A stretch of DNA of 64,000 nucleotides from Deltaproteobacteria bacterium (lineage in GTDB: Bacteria > Desulfobacterota > Syntrophobacteria > Syntrophobacterales > Syntrophobacteraceae): assembly GCA_012517315.1 (NCBI GenBank), contig JAAYVE010000009.1, forward strand, positions 62,001 through 126,000. The letters run 5' to 3'. Below the pieces are notes generated by a model. The model was given only the letters and a program-made list of their open reading frames with translations. It did not search any database and had not been told where the DNA came from. The stretch's first letter is position 1; each line of letters starts with the position of its first letter. Below are positions 34,353-46,431 of this stretch, in pieces. A program made the position numbers and the translations under genes.

Positions 34353-34647
34353 CTCCTATGCAGCGGATCCGTTGGCGCTTACCAGGAGTTCACCGGACGA
34401 AAAAGCCGGAAAAAAGAGGACTTGTGCGGGGGCCGTGTAGAGATCACCAGCCCCCGTTTCACTTTCACGGTCCTTCAGGACACCCGGCAGAGGGCGTGAA
34501 GCCCTTCCTTCATCCTTTCTCTCTTCATTTTTTCAAGAAAGAGGCCAAGACTTCCCCAAAACGGGCATTGCGTCACCTCCAGTCTGGAGTCGGGGGTGGA
34601 AATGGTCCTTGTGAAAAAAAGGGCGCAACTCACCCTGCTACTCAATA

Positions 34648-34676
34648 TTGACATTAATGTCACAGTAAGGTGTAAT
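34648..34676 (+). promoter_or_regulatory. Sigma-70 promoter with overlapping palindromic operator
   Basis: TTGACA (34648-34653), a 17-base spacer and TGTAAT (34671-34676) form a near-consensus housekeeping promoter. A perfect 14-base palindrome, TGACATTAATGTCA (34649-34662), covers the -35 box and part of the spacer, where a repressor would block polymerase. It lies 165 bases ahead of the adenosyltransferase gene. Confidence 0.7.
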
Positions 34677-34841
34677 GACAATGTGTAAAATTGATCACAA
34701 AAGCCCTTCTTGACGGGAACCGGAGAGAGAGAATGCGTTGCTCGGTATCCTGTGCTTGACCGGTGAGACAGGACATGAAGCTTCGACGATCGGTTCTGCT
34801 GCCTCGCACAGGTTCCATGCCTGGACGACTCTTTAAGCGGA

Positions 34842-35498
34842 ATGCGGCAAATCCCAGTGGCGCGAGACGGAGGGACAGCTTTGGAAGAGGAGAAGAAAGG
34901 GCTGCAGGCCAAGGCCGGAGGTGATGAGTCGAGGATCATCACTTCCACGAGGAAAGGGGATCGAGGCAAGACAAGACTCCTTTCGGGAGAAAAAGTCTCC
35001 AAGTCTCATCTTCGCATCGAGGTGGGGGGAAATCTCGATGAGTCCAATGCGGCGTTGGGGTTGGCCAAGGCATTGACCAAGAACGAGACGATTCGTTCCA
35101 CCATTTCGGTCATCCAGAAGCATCTCATCATTCTTGGGGGAGAGATCTCAAGCGGTGGTCCTGGGGGGTTGAGCACGAGGATCGAGGAAGAACACATCGC
35201 CCAGTTGGAACAGTGGATCGAAAGCCTCCAGAAAGCCGCTCCCTTGCCGCGACGGTTCGTGGATCCCGGTGCCAATCCGGTGAGTGCCGCCCTTGATTTG
35301 GCTCGGTCTATCATCAGGCGCCTGGAAAGAAGCATGGTCCTGTTGGAGGAATCATCCCCTTCGACCCGCCAGCAGGCCATGAGCTATGTCAATCGCCTGG
35401 CCTGTCTTGTTTTCACCTTGGCCCGCTATGCCGAAAAGTTTGAGCAACCTGAGCCGGGTGAGACCAACGCGACGCGAAGGCCAGCACCTGACGATTGA
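34842..35498 (+). CDS. Cob(I)alamin adenosyltransferase, PduO/MMAB type
   Basis: This 218-residue enzyme converts cob(I)alamin and ATP to adenosylcobalamin. The family core starts near residue 31 with IITSTRKGDRGKTRLLSG, has VGGNLDESNAALGLA (normally YGTVDELNAxxG) and the ATP-binding RSIIRRLERSM motif near residue 160. The first 30 residues are an extension not usual for the family. It would supply AdoCbl to mutases such as methylmalonyl-CoA mutase and possibly influence the cobalamin riboswitch at 6130. It is transcribed from a separate promoter with an operator-like palindrome. Confidence 0.85.
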   Translation: MRQIPVARDGGTALEEEKKGLQAKAGGDESRIITSTRKGDRGKTRLLSGEKVSKSHLRIEVGGNLDESNAALGLAKALTKNETIRSTISVIQKHLIILGGEISSGGPGGLSTRIEEEHIAQLEQWIESLQKAAPLPRRFVDPGANPVSAALDLARSIIRRLERSMVLLEESSPSTRQQAMSYVNRLACLVFTLARYAEKFEQPEPGETNATRRPAPDD

Positions 35499-35691
35499 AT
35501 GCCGCAGGCTGCATCACACGAGATCCAACTTTGAGGCCCGGCTCACCCGATCCTCGCTATTGCGCGCGACCATTTTTTTCTCTCGACTGATCTTCGGGCT
35601 CGCCCCCCTCTTTGTTCGCAATGCAAAAGGCTGCGCATGCGCATTTTCCAGTTGGGCGAGGGATTGGCTTCCCATCTCGGACCCATTCTTA

Positions 35692-36153
35692 TCATCCGCG
35701 GGCTCCATGCTCCAGGAGCAAATTTCGGATGCTTTCGTTCCTCATTTTTGATGCCATCATCAGGGCGCTTTGGTTTTTATTGTTCAAGGCATTCACGTCA
35801 GCACCCTTCTCGACCAGGAACTGGGCCGCAGCCATTCGACCCTCTACGACTGCCCCCATGAGAGCCGTCCAGCCGTCTTGATCTCTTGCGTTGACGTCGG
35901 CCCCCCTTTCTACGAGAAGGGTCAGAATTTGAAGATCGCCCCTGACGGATGCGAGCATCACGGGGGTGGATCCATAGCTTCCTTTGGAGGCGTTCACATC
36001 GGCGCCTTCTTCGACAAGGCGCCTCACCTCATTCAAATCACCTCTCTGAATGGCCTTATGCAGTGCCAGATCCTTGTCCCTGGCGGCTGCCAATTCCTCG
36101 GCCATCTGGATTGCCCCCTTGATCCCTGTGAAATAGATTTTTGGTTTGTCCAT
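35692..36153 (-). CDS. Ankyrin repeat protein
   Basis: This 153-residue cytoplasmic protein consists of about four ankyrin repeats (residues 27-153) with clear GADVNA loops, for example LVEEGADVNA, LVERGADVNA and LVEKGADVNA. There is no signal peptide. The first 25 residues (IYFTGIKGAIQMAEELAA) form a helix outside the repeats. A GAAGGAG site precedes the start. It is alone on the minus strand between the adenosyltransferase and groES; a protein-binding role is likely but the partner is unknown. Confidence 0.88.
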   Translation of the reverse strand: MDKPKIYFTGIKGAIQMAEELAAARDKDLALHKAIQRGDLNEVRRLVEEGADVNASKGSYGSTPVMLASVRGDLQILTLLVERGADVNARDQDGWTALMGAVVEGRMAAAQFLVEKGADVNALNNKNQSALMMASKMRNESIRNLLLEHGARG

Positions 36154-36416
36154 GTGCTCCTTCTTTCAAATAGTCGCTGACGGTCACGATTCGCACTTCC
36201 ATATAACTATTGTGTGTTGGCGGTACAACAGTTGGTTGAGGTAAAAAGGGTTGGGGGCCGTCAGGAACGGGTCCCTCCGGCAATAGCCAGCACCAGCCTG
36301 AAAAAATGCTGCAGCGCTTCTGATGCGACTGTCCAATCGGAGACCTCCGACAAGAAATCATAAAGGAAATGTCTCCGGTGGGTCTTGCTTTTTATGTCCT
36401 GAAGCATTAAAAACCG

Positions 36417-36443
36417 CTGGCACTCACCTGTATGGAGTGCTAA
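36417..36443. promoter_or_regulatory. CIRCE element (HrcA operator) of groESL
   Basis: CTGGCACTC-N9-GAGTGCTAA matches the CIRCE consensus TTAGCACTC-N9-GAGTGCTAA at 16 of 18 positions with the exact spacing. It lies 109 bases upstream of groES and implies HrcA repression of the chaperonin operon. Confidence 0.88.
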
Positions 36444-36551
36444 TGTTTCCAAATTGAACTGCCCGTTTGATCTAGGAAACCCAATCAAATGCACTGAAAT
36501 CCATTCAGGAACCGAGTTTTTCAAACCGGAAAGAGGGAAAGGAGAGGGAAA

Positions 36552-38490
<1,939 letters not shown>

Positions 38491-38952
38491 GATAGGCAGC
38501 TGGTCAAACAGAACCTTCCCGAAGAAATCTTCCCGGAGCGGCCGCGAGTGGTTGCTCCGGGTGCTTCACGACCTCATCTACGGGATGGCGGTGCGAGATT
38601 CCCATTCTTTTTGCCGCCGGAGTCCAGGTCTCCGAGCACGACGGCAAGGGGGATATTTTTAGTTTTGGCAAGGTGGGGGGCTGTTGAGGTGGACCAGAAA
38701 TTCTCGTTGCCAATGGCGACTCCAATGGTTTATAAAAACTCCGCCATAGCTGCGTTGGAAAACTTGCCGTAGTGCTGCTCAAAAGTGACGATCGAAGATG
38801 GGAGCCCCCATCTTTTTTTTTAATGTCGCGTTTTCCGGGGTGTTTATGCCTTAATTGTCAACTTTTGATTTGTTTCATAGGAATAGGCAGATCGCCGTGT
38901 TATGGGGCACTGCCTGATCTTGCCTTGAAGAGGTCGATTGGGAGCTGTCGGA
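38491..38952. other. Intergenic region between groEL and rpoZ
   Basis: This 460-base stretch holds no credible gene. A strong terminator lies at 38797-38821, and the promoter for rpoZ must fall in the 130 bases after it. The first 300 bases show no motif I could name. Confidence 0.5.
38797..38821 (+). terminator. Rho-independent terminator
   Basis: GATGGG-AGCC-CCCATC forms a six-pair hairpin followed at once by nine T residues. It probably ends the groESL transcript. Confidence 0.88.
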
Positions 38953-39303
38953 ATGGCCAGGGTAACCGTCGAGGATTGTTTGGAGAAGGTAGACAGTCGT
39001 TTTTCCCTTGTTCATTTGGCCGTGCGTCGAGTGCTGCAATTGCGCAGCGGAGGTGCGCCGCTTCTGGATGCGCCCAAGAACAAGGAAATTGTTTTGGCCC
39101 TGAGGGAGATCGCTGCTGGAAAGGTAACACCGGAGAACATCAAGCAAATTGAGGAAGCGAAGGCTCTTTTTGTTTCTCCACCTCGGGAGAAGGAGGAGGA
39201 GAAGGACTCGGAACTGAAGGAAATACTCGATGCTGCCACGCAGTACGATGCCTCTTTGGAGTTTGAAGAATCGGATCAGGTCATCGAACAGGATGAGGAT
39301 TGA
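38953..39303 (+). CDS. rpoZ: RNA polymerase omega subunit
   Basis: This 116-residue protein starts [25 protein letters not shown], the RpoZ signature that binds the beta-prime subunit and helps polymerase assembly. [17 protein letters not shown] follows. The last 50 residues are acidic ([17 protein letters not shown]), longer than E. coli omega but common in deltaproteobacteria. The ATG at 38953 has a GGAG box; an in-frame start at 38938 is possible. It is a single gene. Confidence 0.9.
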   Translation: MARVTVEDCLEKVDSRFSLVHLAVRRVLQLRSGGAPLLDAPKNKEIVLALREIAAGKVTPENIKQIEEAKALFVSPPREKEEEKDSELKEILDAATQYDASLEFEESDQVIEQDED

Positions 39304-39678
39304 CCGGAACTCATTCTGGGGGCACACGCAATTCTGTCGGAAAACTTGAAGGAATGGTGGTTTAGCGAGAGGTGGGGGTTCTTAGTCACGGGATCAATTC
39401 CACGGTTTTCTCTCATGCACCCTTGGAGTTGCGTCGATCACATATTCTTGGAGAGTGTGCCGGATCGTTCCGGGTTGGTGTTTAAGCCGTAGAAAGAAAG
39501 GCCTCCTCATCCGTCTTCCGGGTGACGGGCCCCGCCGGTACAAGAATAGGCTGCGGATGTTGCGCCTGTGTTTTGACCGGAAGAGAGTGACCTGTTAAAA
39601 GAAACGCAATGGGAGGGGCCGGACTTGGGCAGGGAGGCCAGGGATTCGGACAACCACCAACTTGGGAGGGAATGGAAT
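39304..39678. other. Intergenic region, no supported feature
   Basis: This 375-base gap contains a short CCGGA-TCGT-TCCGG hairpin (39461-39474 area) and a C/G-rich segment, but no T tract, sigma-54 motif or recognisable RNA. No coding frame here has a family match. Confidence 0.4.
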
Positions 39679-40104
39679 TTGAAAAGAGGCATACTCAATT
39701 GCCTGGAGAAGCGAGACCTGCTCAACCAGTCTGCAGTATCGGTGGAAATGCTCAGGGAGTGGGGTGAGCGGTTTGAGCAGAGCGGAATGCTTTATGATGC
39801 AGTGGATTTTTTCAAGAAGGCATATGCGAACGAGGCTCTGGAGAGGCTGCTGGATACCGCTAGGGAAGACGGCGATCTCTTCTTGTACCAGAAGATCGCA
39901 AAGATTCTGAAGATCGATCCCAGCCGGGACGAGTGGATCTCGCTGGGTACGCGGGCGGAGGAGCTTGGCAAGACGGCGTTTGCCAGGCAAGCATACCGAC
40001 TTGCGGGGATCGAGACATCTGCCGGTGCATGGGGCAATGGGGACTTGGAATCGGAGGCCCGAAAGGATGGCGTTACAGCACGCACGGAGTTGACAAGGCA
40101 CTGA
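39679..40104 (+). CDS. Hypothetical helical protein upstream of dnaJ
   Basis: This protein of about 141 residues is all-helical, with a TPR-like stretch (GERFEQSGMLYDAVDFF, then YQKIAKILKI and GTRAEELGKTAFARQAYRLAG). No signal or membrane segment is seen. The start is uncertain: a TTG at 39679 has a GGGAGGGA site, while a TTG at 39625 would give 159 residues. It precedes dnaJ by 80 bases and may be co-transcribed. A scaffold or co-chaperone role is a guess. Confidence 0.6.
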   Translation: MKRGILNCLEKRDLLNQSAVSVEMLREWGERFEQSGMLYDAVDFFKKAYANEALERLLDTAREDGDLFLYQKIAKILKIDPSRDEWISLGTRAEELGKTAFARQAYRLAGIETSAGAWGNGDLESEARKDGVTARTELTRH

Positions 40105-40163
40105 AGTGTGTTTAGGGATGGAAACGGGGCTGTAAAAGAGGTTTCGATTGCGGTGTAACCTGA

Positions 40164-41339
<1,176 letters not shown>

Positions 41340-41379
41340 GCTGTTTTCTTGTGTCGGAAAAATGAAAAGGTGAATCGCG

Positions 41380-41595
41380 GTGCGGGTTCATGGAAATTCA
41401 AGAAGGCAGTACGAAGATTTCCGGGCGACAGCGCTTTATTGTCCTCGCTGTAAGATGGCAATGCCGGTGAGGAGCAGACTGCTGTTGGTCCTTCCTCATG
41501 GTGAGCTGCACGAGTACCTGTGCCAGGCGTGTGCGTCTTCCCTGGGTACTAAGACCGTCCAAGAAAATCAACCCATCCAAATCGTTGTAGAATAA
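41380..41595 (+). CDS. Small CxxC-CxxC protein of unknown function
   Basis: This protein of about 71 residues has CPRC near residue 22 and CQAC near residue 48, probably one zinc site on two beta hairpins (LLLVLPHGELHEYLC between them). The GTG start at 41380 is uncertain, as no good ribosome site is visible; the first 15 residues may not be translated. It lies between dnaJ and an ABC operon. No family was recognised. Confidence 0.5.
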   Translation: MRVHGNSRRQYEDFRATALYCPRCKMAMPVRSRLLLVLPHGELHEYLCQACASSLGTKTVQENQPIQIVVE

Positions 41596-41771
41596 AGGTT
41601 TTGCACAGTCCGGGTACAGCACCAGAGGGAAGGCCGGGGATAACCGTTTTTGCATAGCCAGCAAGGGTCTTCTGTGGAGCAGCGAGGAGAGTATTTTGCC
41701 TGCGTGCGACAGCCTCTGCGAGTTGAGAGCAAAAGCAGGGTGGAGAATGAAAGGGAAAAGGACCCGAAAGA

Positions 41772-42731
41772 ATGATTGAAGCGGAAGGATTGACAAAATA
41801 TTACGGGTCTGTGTCGGCTATCAGGGACGTGACGTTCCAAGTGGGAAAGGGAGAAGTGGTGGGTTTTCTGGGTCCCAACGGGGCGGGGAAAACCACGACC
41901 ATTCGCATCCTCACCTGTTTCATGCCTCCAACAGCCGGTTCGGCAAGGATCAACGGGAAGGACTGTTTTGACCAATCCCTGGACGTGAGGAGGATGGTGG
42001 GGTACCTTCCGGAAAATGTTCCTCTATACGGGGATCTTCCGGTAAAGCGATTCCTGCGGTTTGCCGCCGGTGCCAAGGGGGTCGAGGCGGGAAGGATTGA
42101 GTCCGAAATCCGAAGGGTCGTTGGAGTCTGTGGACTCGACAAGGTAGCCCATCGAATTATCGGGCACCTCTCAAAAGGCTTCAGGCAGCGTGTGGGGCTT
42201 GCACAAGCATTGCTGAATAACCCTCCGGTCCTAATCCTGGACGAACCCACCATAGGGCTGGATCCCACGCAGATCATCGAGATCCGAAGGGTCATTCAGG
42301 AATTGGGAGAAAACCACACAATCCTTCTCAGCAGCCATATTCTGCCGGAAGTGGCGCAAATCTGTCAGCGCGTCATGATCATCAACAAGGGAGAGGTTGT
42401 GGCGACGGATTCTCCCTCCAACCTGACTCACCAGCTTCAGAAGCATTCCCAGATCCGGCTCCTGGTTAAGGGAGATGTGTCGGAGTTGGTTCCATCACTG
42501 GAACGAATGGATGGTGTGCAGAAAGTCTTGCACGAGACGGGAAGCGAAGATCGTTTGTGTGTCGAGACAGACCGCTCCCGCGACCTGCGGCCTGAAATCG
42601 CTCGCATGGTCGTGGAGCTTGGCGTTGATCTGCTGGAAATGAAATCGGTCGATCTGAGCCTGGAGGAAATCTTCATGCAGGTCGTCACGGAAGAGAATAA
42701 TGAGCCTGCTCCGGAGGAGATGCCGACATGA
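41772..42731 (+). CDS. ABC transporter ATPase, GldA/NosF-like
   Basis: This 319-residue ATPase has Walker A GPNGAGKTT, a signature LSKGFRQRVG, Walker B LILDEPTIGLDP and a C-terminal extension (residues 215-319) typical of Gld/Nos-type exporters. It overlaps the permease gene by four bases (ATGA). With the following GldF-like permease, GldG-like protein and DUF4340 protein, it makes a four-gene operon found in many deltaproteobacteria. The transported substrate is unknown; gliding motility has been linked to the family in Bacteroidetes only. Confidence 0.92.
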   Translation: MIEAEGLTKYYGSVSAIRDVTFQVGKGEVVGFLGPNGAGKTTTIRILTCFMPPTAGSARINGKDCFDQSLDVRRMVGYLPENVPLYGDLPVKRFLRFAAGAKGVEAGRIESEIRRVVGVCGLDKVAHRIIGHLSKGFRQRVGLAQALLNNPPVLILDEPTIGLDPTQIIEIRRVIQELGENHTILLSSHILPEVAQICQRVMIINKGEVVATDSPSNLTHQLQKHSQIRLLVKGDVSELVPSLERMDGVQKVLHETGSEDRLCVETDRSRDLRPEIARMVVELGVDLLEMKSVDLSLEEIFMQVVTEENNEPAPEEMPT

Positions 42732-43498
42732 GTGGTTTCTGGCCCGTGTATCGCAAGGAGCTTTACACGCTTTTCGCGTCCCCCGTCTTCTACGTGGTGG
42801 CATTCACCTTTCTGGTGATCGCCGGCTACTTTTTCTATAGTGCCGTCGCATACTTCAATCTGTTGAGCTTCCAGGCCAGTCAGAATCCTTTCATGGCCAA
42901 GCAGATGAACCTCCTGGAAATGGTGCTGCGTCCTTTCTTTATGGATCTCAGCATTGTTTTGCTCCTCCTGTCGCCTCTCCTTACCATGAGGCTCTACGCG
43001 GAGGAGAGAAAAACGGGAACCATTGAACTCCTTTTCACCTATCCCGTTTCCGACGGTGCCGCCGTTCTAGCGAAGTTCGCAGCCGTGGTGAGTGTCTTTG
43101 CCGTGATTGTTGCAGGGACTCTTCCCGGCATTTTCCTCTTGAGCCTCATCACGAATCCCGGCTGGAAGCCCATTTTTTGTGGATACCTGGGCCTGTTCCT
43201 TTTGGGGAGCGCCTTCCTCTCCATGGGCACTTTCACCTCGTCTGTCACGCAAAATCAGGTCATCGCAGCGGTCCTCGCATTTGGGGCGCTGCTGATGTTT
43301 TGGGTCATCGGATGGGTGAAGACCCTCGTGGATGCGACCTTAGCCGGCCTCATCGACTATCTGTCCGTCACGAAACATTATGACAATTTTACCAAGGGAG
43401 TTCTGGATTCCCGTGATGCCATCTACTATCTCTTGTTCATTGTCTTTTTTCTTTTCCTGACCCTGAGACAGATGAATTCCTGCCGATGGCGCGGTTGA
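42728..43498 (+). CDS. ABC-2 type permease, GldF-like
   Basis: This 256-residue permease has six membrane segments (about 20-42, 65-88, 108-135, 145-165, 175-195, 230-250). The motif YRKELYTLFASPVFYV at its start and LLSPLLTMRLYAEERKTGTIELL are typical of the GldF/NosY group. It pairs with the ATPase upstream, with which it overlaps by four bases. It stops 103 bases before the chosen start of the GldG-like gene. Confidence 0.9.
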   Translation: MSGFWPVYRKELYTLFASPVFYVVAFTFLVIAGYFFYSAVAYFNLLSFQASQNPFMAKQMNLLEMVLRPFFMDLSIVLLLLSPLLTMRLYAEERKTGTIELLFTYPVSDGAAVLAKFAAVVSVFAVIVAGTLPGIFLLSLITNPGWKPIFCGYLGLFLLGSAFLSMGTFTSSVTQNQVIAAVLAFGALLMFWVIGWVKTLVDATLAGLIDYLSVTKHYDNFTKGVLDSRDAIYYLLFIVFFLFLTLRQMNSCRWRG

Positions 43499-43601
43499 TG
43501 TGCAGGCAGGTTCGCTGGTTCAAGGTAATGGGTTCGGAGGCTTGTGCTGGAGAAGTCCACCGCTTTCCATGCCCCTCAACGATCTCCAAAGAGGATTAGT
43601 C

Positions 43602-45050
43602 ATGCCGGCCAGTAACAGACAGCGACGTTTGCTCACATATGGCTCCAACACGATCCTCACATCCCTTTTGTTTCTGGGGATACTGGGATTCATCGCCCTC
43701 ATAGCGGAACGGCATCCTGTGCGTATCGATCTGACTGATTCTGGGAAATACACTATTTCCGAGCAGACGAGGAACGTGCTCAAGTCGTTGGAAAAACCCG
43801 TTCACATCAAGGCATTCTGCGCCACTGCCTCGCCCGAGCAGACCAAAGTACAGGATCTTATGGATACCTATCGGTACGTGACCAAGATGATCTCCTACGA
43901 GTTCATCGATCCTGACCGGCAACCCGAAGTGGCGCGCCAATACGAAGTGCGTGCCTATGGCACCATCGTTCTGGAAGGGTATGGCAGAAAGCAGAGCACT
44001 CAGAGCCTGGACGAGGAGGGACTGACTAACGCCATTCTCAAGCTCGTCAGGAGTGAACAGAAAAAGATCTACTTTCTCGTGGGGCATGGCGAGCGCTCAT
44101 ACATGGACTCCGGTAAGGACGGCTATTCCAACGTGAAGGAAGCCATAGGCAAGGAGAATTATTCAACAGCTGAATTGAATCTGCTGCAGCAGTCCAAGGT
44201 ACCCGATGATGCGGCCATTCTCGTCATCGCCGGACCACAGAAACCCCTGATGAAACAGGAAGCGGAAAGTTTGCGGACGTATGTTGAACAAGACGGCAAG
44301 CTCATGATTTTGCTGGATCCCCATCGGGACGGAGGGCTGAGGGATTTTCTCAAGTCCTGCGGAATCCAGCTGAGCGAAGATGTCATCATCGACAAGCTGA
44401 GCAGGGTTTTCGGGGGGAGCTATCTCATGCCGGTAGTGACCAATTACGGACAGCACAAGATCGTGGAGGGTTTCGGCATTGCGACCTTTTTTCCCGAGGC
44501 GCGGTCTGTGCAAAAGGCCAAGGAGACTCCCAAAGGCGTGGAAACGGTCATCCTTGCGTCGACATCGGAAAACGCCTGGGGGGAAAAGAACCTGGAACTC
44601 CTCAAACAAGGTCAGGCCGGATTCGATGAAAAAGATGATCTCCCGGGTCCCGTTCCGGTTGTTGTGCTGGCAGAGATTGACCCCCGAGAAATGAAGGGTT
44701 CGTCTGAAAAGGCCAAAGCCCAGCCACAGAAAGACCTGGTGAAGGCCGAGGAGGAAAAAAAGGCAGGTCAGGAAAAGCGATCCTACGTACTGGTTGTGGG
44801 GGACTCGGATTTCATTTCCAACTCCAACTTCTCCCTGTCCGGCAACGGTGACTTTTTTCTGAACATGGTCAATTTCCTGGCCGAAGAAGAAACACTCATC
44901 ACCATCGAACGGCGTGACAAGGGTGGCAAGCCTCTTCTCCTCTCACAGGGGCAGGCAAGGGCCATGTTCTGGGTTGTCCTCGTTCTCATTCCAATCCTGG
45001 TGCTGATTGCCGGATTCAGCGTCTACCGGGCACGGAGGACCCAGCGATGA
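43602..45050 (+). CDS. GldG-like ABC auxiliary protein
   Basis: This 482-residue protein has one N-terminal membrane segment (about 14-34), a large periplasmic ABC-type auxiliary domain (residues 40-445; includes HIKAFCA, VGHGERSYMD, ILLDPHRDGG) and a C-terminal membrane segment (about 458-478). The start at 43602 with AGAGGA was preferred over an upstream GTG-type start at 43500. The stop overlaps the next gene by four bases. A Lys/Glu-rich linker precedes the last domain (EKAKAQPQKDLVKAEEEKK region). It is part of the exporter's periplasmic face. Confidence 0.88.
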   Translation: MPASNRQRRLLTYGSNTILTSLLFLGILGFIALIAERHPVRIDLTDSGKYTISEQTRNVLKSLEKPVHIKAFCATASPEQTKVQDLMDTYRYVTKMISYEFIDPDRQPEVARQYEVRAYGTIVLEGYGRKQSTQSLDEEGLTNAILKLVRSEQKKIYFLVGHGERSYMDSGKDGYSNVKEAIGKENYSTAELNLLQQSKVPDDAAILVIAGPQKPLMKQEAESLRTYVEQDGKLMILLDPHRDGGLRDFLKSCGIQLSEDVIIDKLSRVFGGSYLMPVVTNYGQHKIVEGFGIATFFPEARSVQKAKETPKGVETVILASTSENAWGEKNLELLKQGQAGFDEKDDLPGPVPVVVLAEIDPREMKGSSEKAKAQPQKDLVKAEEEKKAGQEKRSYVLVVGDSDFISNSNFSLSGNGDFFLNMVNFLAEEETLITIERRDKGGKPLLLSQGQARAMFWVVLVLIPILVLIAGFSVYRARRTQR

Positions 45051-46426
45051 AACTCAAGAACATATGGATATATCTTGCTATTTTCCTTCTTATGGGGGGA
45101 TACTATTATTACTTCGAGGTGGTGAAGAAGGAACAGGAGCAGTCCCTGGAAAGGGAGAGAAAAAAGCTGGTTCGGGTGGCGCCGGAAAATGTGGTCGGTC
45201 TCGAGATCCTGGCAAAAGACAAGAAGAGGCTCGTGGTTGAGAAAGAAGAAAACTGGCGGATCACGGAACCGATTAAAGGGGATGTGGATTCCGGTGCCTT
45301 TCAGGATTACCTGAACACGTTGTCCAAGGTGGACTACGAAAGGGAGATTCACCCAACTCCTGAAGATCTCAAAGCTTACGGGTTGCAGGATCCGCTCTTG
45401 AGGGTTCGATGGCGGGTGGGGGAAAACTGGAGCGAGCTCCAGCTGGGAGAAAAGAATCCTTCGGGGGATGCCCATTATGCCAAGCTTGGCGATAAGCCAG
45501 GAATCTACCTCGTTTCCGCTGGAGTGTGGAGTGTTCTCAACCGAAACCTGGACGAACTGAGAAAGAGAGAGTTGCTCAGCTTCGCAAGCAAGGATGCCCG
45601 GGCATTGGAGATTCTCTGGCACGGAGGCAGCCCGTTGAAAGTAGAGGTTTCGGGGGATGGTGAGTCGTGGAAGTCGGCGGATCATCCGGAGATGAAAATC
45701 AAGAAAAGCAAAATCGAGAACGTCCTGGAGCAGTTGAGCTGGCTAAGGGCCAGGAGCTTTCTCGAAAACGAAGCGTTGGAACTGAAGAAACATGGCCTGG
45801 ATCCCCCCCATGCCATCGTGAACGTGCAGTTGAAAAACGGCAAATCGTTGCAGGTGCGCCTGTCCAATGAGCAGAAGGAACAGAAAACAGTTGCGGCCGT
45901 GAGTTCTCATCTGCCAGGAGTGGTCCAGATCGATGGCAGCATCCTCAAGGAATTGCCCAAGGATGTGGGGATGTTGGAAGACAGATCGCTCCTTTCTATA
46001 AGAAGGGAGGAAGTACAACAAATACGATGCCGCTTGGGGAGAGAAGAGATCGTGCTTTCTCAGAAAGGCGACAATCAGTGGGTTTACCGGAAAAGCGGAG
46101 GCAAGGAGGAGGCTCTCAAAGAGGTTTGGCCCGTACGATCACTCCTCTGGAACTTGGCGGACGCAGAATATGAGCGGAAGCTGGACCCTGGGCTCCCAGT
46201 TCCGGAGACCTTTCACGGTCGCCTGGAAATCGGGGCCGGAGAGTCCCAATCCTGGGCCTTTTCCTGGCCCGAACATTCGGACAAGGACACCGGTTCTGTC
46301 ACACTCTGGATGGAACAGGCTGGAATGCGTCTTCCCCTTCTGGTTGCCGGGCAGGTCCTTTCGAAGCTTGAGGAGGATCTCTCACGCCTCATGAAACCGG
46401 AAGCCATTGCAAAAGGAAAAGAGTGA
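45047..46426 (+). CDS. DUF4340 protein of the Gld-type operon
   Basis: This 459-residue protein has an N-terminal membrane anchor (about 5-22) and DUF4340 repeats in the periplasm: WRITEPIKGDVD, YGLQDPLLRVRW, LGEKNPSGDAHYAKLGD, HGLDPPHAIVNVQL and others. These proteins regularly accompany GldFG-type exporters, but their function is not known. It is the last gene of this operon and faces the S24 protein gene tail to tail with only five bases between the stops. Confidence 0.85.
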   Translation: MKLKNIWIYLAIFLLMGGYYYYFEVVKKEQEQSLERERKKLVRVAPENVVGLEILAKDKKRLVVEKEENWRITEPIKGDVDSGAFQDYLNTLSKVDYEREIHPTPEDLKAYGLQDPLLRVRWRVGENWSELQLGEKNPSGDAHYAKLGDKPGIYLVSAGVWSVLNRNLDELRKRELLSFASKDARALEILWHGGSPLKVEVSGDGESWKSADHPEMKIKKSKIENVLEQLSWLRARSFLENEALELKKHGLDPPHAIVNVQLKNGKSLQVRLSNEQKEQKTVAAVSSHLPGVVQIDGSILKELPKDVGMLEDRSLLSIRREEVQQIRCRLGREEIVLSQKGDNQWVYRKSGGKEEALKEVWPVRSLLWNLADAEYERKLDPGLPVPETFHGRLEIGAGESQSWAFSWPEHSDKDTGSVTLWMEQAGMRLPLLVAGQVLSKLEEDLSRLMKPEAIAKGKE

Positions 46427-46431
46427 GGTTT

